Source of the DNA: CAIRDP01 sp037134895
GTDB lineage: Bacteria > Bacteroidota > Bacteroidia > Bacteroidales > FEN-979
DNA length: 64,000 nt
Assembly (NCBI GenBank): GCA_037134895.1
Contig: JBAXLI010000004.1
Location: forward strand, 57,445 to 121,444
Direction of reading: 5' to 3'
Positions 60,890 to 64,000 of the stretch are shown in pieces. The notes below the pieces were generated by a model. The model was not told the origin of the DNA. It saw only the letters and a list, made by a program, of their open reading frames with translations, and did no database searches. The translations under genes and the position numbers were made by a program. Each line of letters begins with the position of its first letter. The stretch's first letter is position 1.

Positions 60890-61891
60890 ATGAAATCATT
60901 GAAACTGCTGCTGATCCTGATTGTTTTGCTCGCTATTCAGCCTGCCAAAGCCCAGAAAACCGATTATAAACAAATCAGTACGATCTCTCTCGAAGGAGAT
61001 GGCGGCTGGGATTATCTTTTGGCCGATGATGCCACACAAAGGCTTTATGTTTCCCATGGGACCATGGTGCAGGTGGTTGACCTTAAATCGGAGAAACTCA
61101 TGGGTACAATACCCGGCACAACAGGTGTGCACGGAATAGCTGTGGTAAAAGAGTTCGGAAAAGGTTTCATTACCTGTGGCAGGCTTGATTCAGTTTTTGT
61201 TTTCGACCTCTCGACACTGGCTGTTACTGCAAAGATCAAGACCGACAAGAATCCTGATGCGGTTTTGTATGATAGCTTCAGCAAACGCATCTTTACCTTC
61301 AATGGCCGGGGAAATTCCGTGACAGCCATAGATGCAAAGACCAACGAAGTTGTTGGCACCCTGCCGGTCTCAGGTAAGCCAGAGGCGGCTGTGTCAGACG
61401 GAAAAGGAAAGATCTTTGTAAATATTGAAGATAAATCCACGGTGGTGAAATTTGATACTAAGACCCTGAAAATCGATGCCGAATGGCCCCTTGAACCCGG
61501 AAAGGAACCCAGCGGCCTGGCTATAGATCTTAAGACTAACAGGCTGTTTTCAGCCTGTAGTGACTCAAAGACTATTGTCGTTCTTGATGCCATCACCGGA
61601 AATATAATCACATCCCTGCCTATGGGTGGCGGTTGCGATGGTATCTGGTTCATTAAAGAAGATCAGAATATTGTAGCCTCATGCGGCGAAGGGGTTATGA
61701 CCGTAGTTCACCAGAAGAGCGCCAGCGATTACAGTGTGATTCAGACTCTGGCAACCAGGCAAAGTGCAAGGACAATCACTTACAGCGAAGCACTTAAAAA
61801 GATTTACATGTCTTCGGCCGATGTTACAATGGAAAACAACCGGCGTAAAGTTGCTCCCGGGACATTCAAAGTGCTTGTTGTAGGAAAGTAA
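60890..61891 (+). CDS. Exported YncE-like beta-propeller protein
   Basis: The product has 333 residues with a signal peptide (MKSLKLLLILIVLLAIQPAKA). YVTN-type blades recur: RLYVSHGTMVQVVDLKSEKL, SVFVFDLSTLAVTAKI and NSVTAIDAKTNEVVGTLPVS. There is no sorting domain or lipobox, so it is probably periplasmic. YncE-like propellers bind DNA, metals or small ligands in different cases; none can be assigned here. The gene is followed after 9 bases by aat, suggesting one operon. Confidence 0.88.
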   Translation: MKSLKLLLILIVLLAIQPAKAQKTDYKQISTISLEGDGGWDYLLADDATQRLYVSHGTMVQVVDLKSEKLMGTIPGTTGVHGIAVVKEFGKGFITCGRLDSVFVFDLSTLAVTAKIKTDKNPDAVLYDSFSKRIFTFNGRGNSVTAIDAKTNEVVGTLPVSGKPEAAVSDGKGKIFVNIEDKSTVVKFDTKTLKIDAEWPLEPGKEPSGLAIDLKTNRLFSACSDSKTIVVLDAITGNIITSLPMGGGCDGIWFIKEDQNIVASCGEGVMTVVHQKSASDYSVIQTLATRQSARTITYSEALKKIYMSSADVTMENNRRKVAPGTFKVLVVGK

Positions 61892-61900
61892 TCTCCGGGC

Positions 61901-62581
61901 ATGCCTGTTTACCTTCTTTCCCCTAAACCGGTTTTTCCCGACCCGTCTGAAGCCGAAAACGACGGTTTACTGGCTTTGGGGGGAGACCTTTCGCCGGAAA
62001 GGTTGCTTAATGCATATGCCAGCGGCATTTTCCCCTGGTTCAGGGAAGATGAGGATATTTTCTGGTTCTCCCCCGATCCGAGGATGGTGCTTTACCCTGA
62101 TGAACTGGTCATTTCAGATTCATTGCAGAGAGTCATCCGCAGTAATAAATTTAAAGTGACTGCGGATGAGGACTTCGTTGGGGTGATACGTGCCTGTGCT
62201 GATGCGCCGAGGCCAGGACAGGACGGCAGCTGGATCGATGAGAGCTTTATTGAAGGATATACCAGGCTTCACAATATGGGATTTGCGCACTCTTTCGAGT
62301 CATGGTTTGAAGGAGAGCTGGTTGGCGGACTTTACGGAGTTTCCATTGGCCGGGCTTTTTTCGGTGAAAGTATGTTCCATAAGGTAAGAGACGCATCAAA
62401 GGCGGCTTTTTGCCATATGGTACTGAAAATAAAAACCTGGCAGTTCATGATGATTGACTGCCAGATTGAAACGGATCTTTTAAAACGCCTCGGGGCCCGC
62501 AATGTGCCAAGGGTGGAATATCTTGATTGCCTCAGGAAGGCAGTCAATTACCAGGGCTTCAGGGGTAAATGGAGTTTATAA
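61901..62581 (+). CDS. aat: Leucyl/phenylalanyl-tRNA--protein transferase
   Basis: The product has 226 residues. GLLALGGDLSPERLLNAYAS, GIFPWF, WFSPDPRMVL and SFESWFEGELVGGLYGVSIG are the family hallmarks, followed by GRAFFGESMFH. It attaches Leu or Phe to proteins with N-terminal Arg or Lys, creating N-degrons recognised by ClpS. ClpS and ClpC are both encoded earlier in this window. Its end overlaps the convergent C1 peptidase gene by 6 bases. Confidence 0.97.
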   Translation: MPVYLLSPKPVFPDPSEAENDGLLALGGDLSPERLLNAYASGIFPWFREDEDIFWFSPDPRMVLYPDELVISDSLQRVIRSNKFKVTADEDFVGVIRACADAPRPGQDGSWIDESFIEGYTRLHNMGFAHSFESWFEGELVGGLYGVSIGRAFFGESMFHKVRDASKAAFCHMVLKIKTWQFMMIDCQIETDLLKRLGARNVPRVEYLDCLRKAVNYQGFRGKWSL

Positions 62582-63775
62582 TCCAAGTTTTTTCCTGATC
62601 TCCTGGGGGATAGCATTCCTGTTCACCATGATGTCCATGGTCTTGAGCATTACATAAGGCTGAGAGGCATAAAAGTAGCCTTTGAATTTGTGGTCATCAA
62701 GTCCCCATGAATTCTTAACAATGTAGTATTTATTGCCGTTCTGGTCTTTTGCAAGGCCCGTGAAATGCATGCCATGGTCGTCGGTGGTCTGGTAGTTGTC
62801 GAATTCAAGCTGGCGCATCTCCTGGGTGATCTTCTTTTCCGGAACAGGCTTATCGAATTTGTAAAGCAGCTTGTCTTTTTCTGCATCACTCAGTTTTTCC
62901 CATTTACCCTGTTCCAGGCCGGCAAGTTCAGGAATATTCCTGTCGGGAACTACAGCCACGCCGTTTTTCCATGAGAATCCCTTTTCACTGATGTCGGCTC
63001 CCCAAACCACGGTATAGCCGTTATTTATCGAATTGTCTATAATCGAAATCAGATCATTAAGAGGAACATTATATACCTCATCCATAAGCCAGTTGTCCTG
63101 CACTTCCATCACGAACTTTGAATAAAACGGGTGATGTGTATAGGAAGTGATTTCAACATAATCATCGGGATTCAGACCCAGCATACCGGCGAATGTCTGG
63201 GGAGTATAACTCTTTCCTTTATAAGTGAAAGTGGCGGGATTCTTACCAAGATAGGCATCAAGGATGCCCTGGTAACCCTCAAACCATACCGGTGTAAGTT
63301 TGCGATTCGGATTTTTTATAACTGCATCAAGGTAAGCCAGGAGGACCCCGTCCATCTCTCCATGCACAGGAAGTTTCTCCCCTATCACGGAGTTCGGATA
63401 AGCTTCTTCAGGCACCATCCCATACTTTTTCAATACATAAGTCACATCATGTGCTGCTCCTCCCGGACCAAAATTATGCTTTCCCTGGAACCTTACATAC
63501 AATCTGGCTTTGTCGGCATAGCATTGCCTTACCGGATACATTTCAGAAAGATCAAACGTATCTTTCCCCATCCTGAGCAGTTCTGACTCAAGGAATGAAA
63601 TGGCTGAGTAACTCCAGCAGGTACTCGAACGATTCTGGTTCCTGATCCTGGTGGCAGGCAGTTGTTTTTCAACAGTAAACTGGTAAGCCGTATCGGCTTT
63701 CTTTTCTTTTTCCTGGGTAAAGCCAGTGGCTGAAACGAGGAACAAAGAGAGTAATAGTGCAGGAATATGTTTCAT
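62576..63775 (-). CDS. Exported C1-family cysteine peptidase (aminopeptidase C/bleomycin hydrolase-like)
   Basis: The product has 399 residues from the ATG at 63775, which gives a signal peptide (MKHIPALLLSLFLVSATGFT). The open frame extends 19 codons upstream without that feature. The papain-type catalytic residues are seen as Q47 and C53 (NQNRSSTCWSYSA), H337 (DDHGMHFTG) and N355 (VKNSWG). The overall pattern, with a long insertion between Cys and His, fits PepC/bleomycin hydrolase, here in an exported form. Confidence 0.93.
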   Translation of the reverse strand: MKHIPALLLSLFLVSATGFTQEKEKKADTAYQFTVEKQLPATRIRNQNRSSTCWSYSAISFLESELLRMGKDTFDLSEMYPVRQCYADKARLYVRFQGKHNFGPGGAAHDVTYVLKKYGMVPEEAYPNSVIGEKLPVHGEMDGVLLAYLDAVIKNPNRKLTPVWFEGYQGILDAYLGKNPATFTYKGKSYTPQTFAGMLGLNPDDYVEITSYTHHPFYSKFVMEVQDNWLMDEVYNVPLNDLISIIDNSINNGYTVVWGADISEKGFSWKNGVAVVPDRNIPELAGLEQGKWEKLSDAEKDKLLYKFDKPVPEKKITQEMRQLEFDNYQTTDDHGMHFTGLAKDQNGNKYYIVKNSWGLDDHKFKGYFYASQPYVMLKTMDIMVNRNAIPQEIRKKLGL

Positions 63776-63891
63776 TAATTTTAAGTGTTGGGTTTCTGGT
63801 TGCGAAAATATGAACAATATTTGTAAGGGCATGCAGGAATCGGTGAATTGGGTATATCGACAGGGTGAAACGGGGGAAAGAACCCATGAAT

Positions 63892-64000
63892 GAATTACGA
63901 ATTACGAGTGACGAATTACGAGTGACGAATTACGAATTACGAGTGACGAATTACGAGTGACGAATTACGAATTACGAATTACGAGTGACGAATTACGAAT
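63892..64000. repeat. Heptamer array of GAATTAC and GAGTGAC units, continues past the window edge
   Basis: Fifteen complete 7-base units run without interruption from 63892 to 63996, mixing GAATTAC (ten units) with GAGTGAC (five units), and a sixteenth is cut by the window end. The GAATTAC unit is the same as at 57682. The array lies upstream of the C1 peptidase gene. Bases 63776-63891 hold nothing else that I recognise. Confidence 0.93.

Noticed and set aside
63892..64000. CRISPR array
   Set aside because: The repeat unit is 7 bases with no unique spacers, so it is a tandem heptamer array.

Overview
This window is chromosomal DNA from a member of the phylum Bacteroidota, probably an environmental relative of class Bacteroidia. 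The evidence is the family-specific gene orders (bamD-rpoZ-coaBC-porD-recN; etfB-etfA-FeS-FeS-acyl-CoA dehydrogenase; rpmG-DUF4295-ftsY-rimO; DUF6913-dapA), the C-terminal type IX secretion (T9SS) sorting domains on several secreted proteins, and repeated promoter -7 elements of the form TAnnTTTG, some with a TTTG exactly 19 bases upstream. No rRNA, tRNA, insertion sequence, prophage or CRISPR array was found. The window is almost entirely core-type chromosome, and its unusual content lies in the intergenic DNA.

Layout. 1-3.6 kb: a truncated four-helix-bundle (23S-IVS/Avd-like) gene, serC-serA for serine synthesis, and a Bacteroidota-specific exported protein. 3.6-8.8 kb: LuxC-like acyl-CoA reductase, ribosomal protein L31 type B, a GlmU-like enzyme, Lon. 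8.8-12.6 kb: a secreted M1 peptidase and an orphan oligopeptide-type binding lipoprotein. 12.6-17.4 kb (minus): hybrid histidine kinase, ispH and a PhnP-like hydrolase in one operon. 17.5-20.6 kb: DUF6913-dapA-secreted M14 carboxypeptidase. 20.7-27.9 kb: an alpha-oxoamine synthase opposite the bamD-rpoZ-coaBC-porD-recN operon, then fabI. 28-33.7 kb: an electron-transfer flavoprotein/FeS/acyl-CoA dehydrogenase operon. 33.7-41.2 kb: a membrane-anchored unknown, clpC, gyrA and a TPR protein. 41.4-45.8 kb: SRPBCC/GyrI-like protein, a reductase pair (NAD-dependent epimerase-like plus steroid 5-alpha-reductase-like), a 537-base intergenic region, clpS and a CoA-type Nudix hydrolase. 45.8-51.3 kb (minus): a TonB-receptor operon with surface beta-propeller partners. 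51.4-55.7 kb: small lipoprotein, thioesterase, MORN protein, rimO, ftsY, DUF4295, rpmG. 55.9-64 kb: xerD, SDR, class III aminotransferase, sialidase-fold secreted protein, YncE-like propeller, aat, C1 peptidase.

How the genes work together. Protein export and surface display recur: BamD, FtsY, PorD, five probable T9SS cargo proteins and a TonB receptor. Proteolysis also recurs: Lon, ClpC, the adaptor ClpS and the transferase Aat, so ClpC, ClpS and Aat of the N-degron route lie within 28 kb. Fatty acid and lipid metabolism is represented by FabI, the acyl-CoA dehydrogenase module, the acyl-CoA reductase and the alpha-oxoamine synthase.

Most notable feature. Intergenic regions at about 0.4, 44.3, 56.8, 57.7 and 63.9 kb carry tandem arrays of degenerate 7-base units of different consensus (GGATGCA, NAATCCC, GAATATT/TTCGATA, GAATTAC/GAGTGAC). 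Two arrays are folded into long inverted repeats, and one faint array lies just upstream of the four-helix-bundle gene. They look like one family of heptamer elements and are the best candidate here for an undescribed system.
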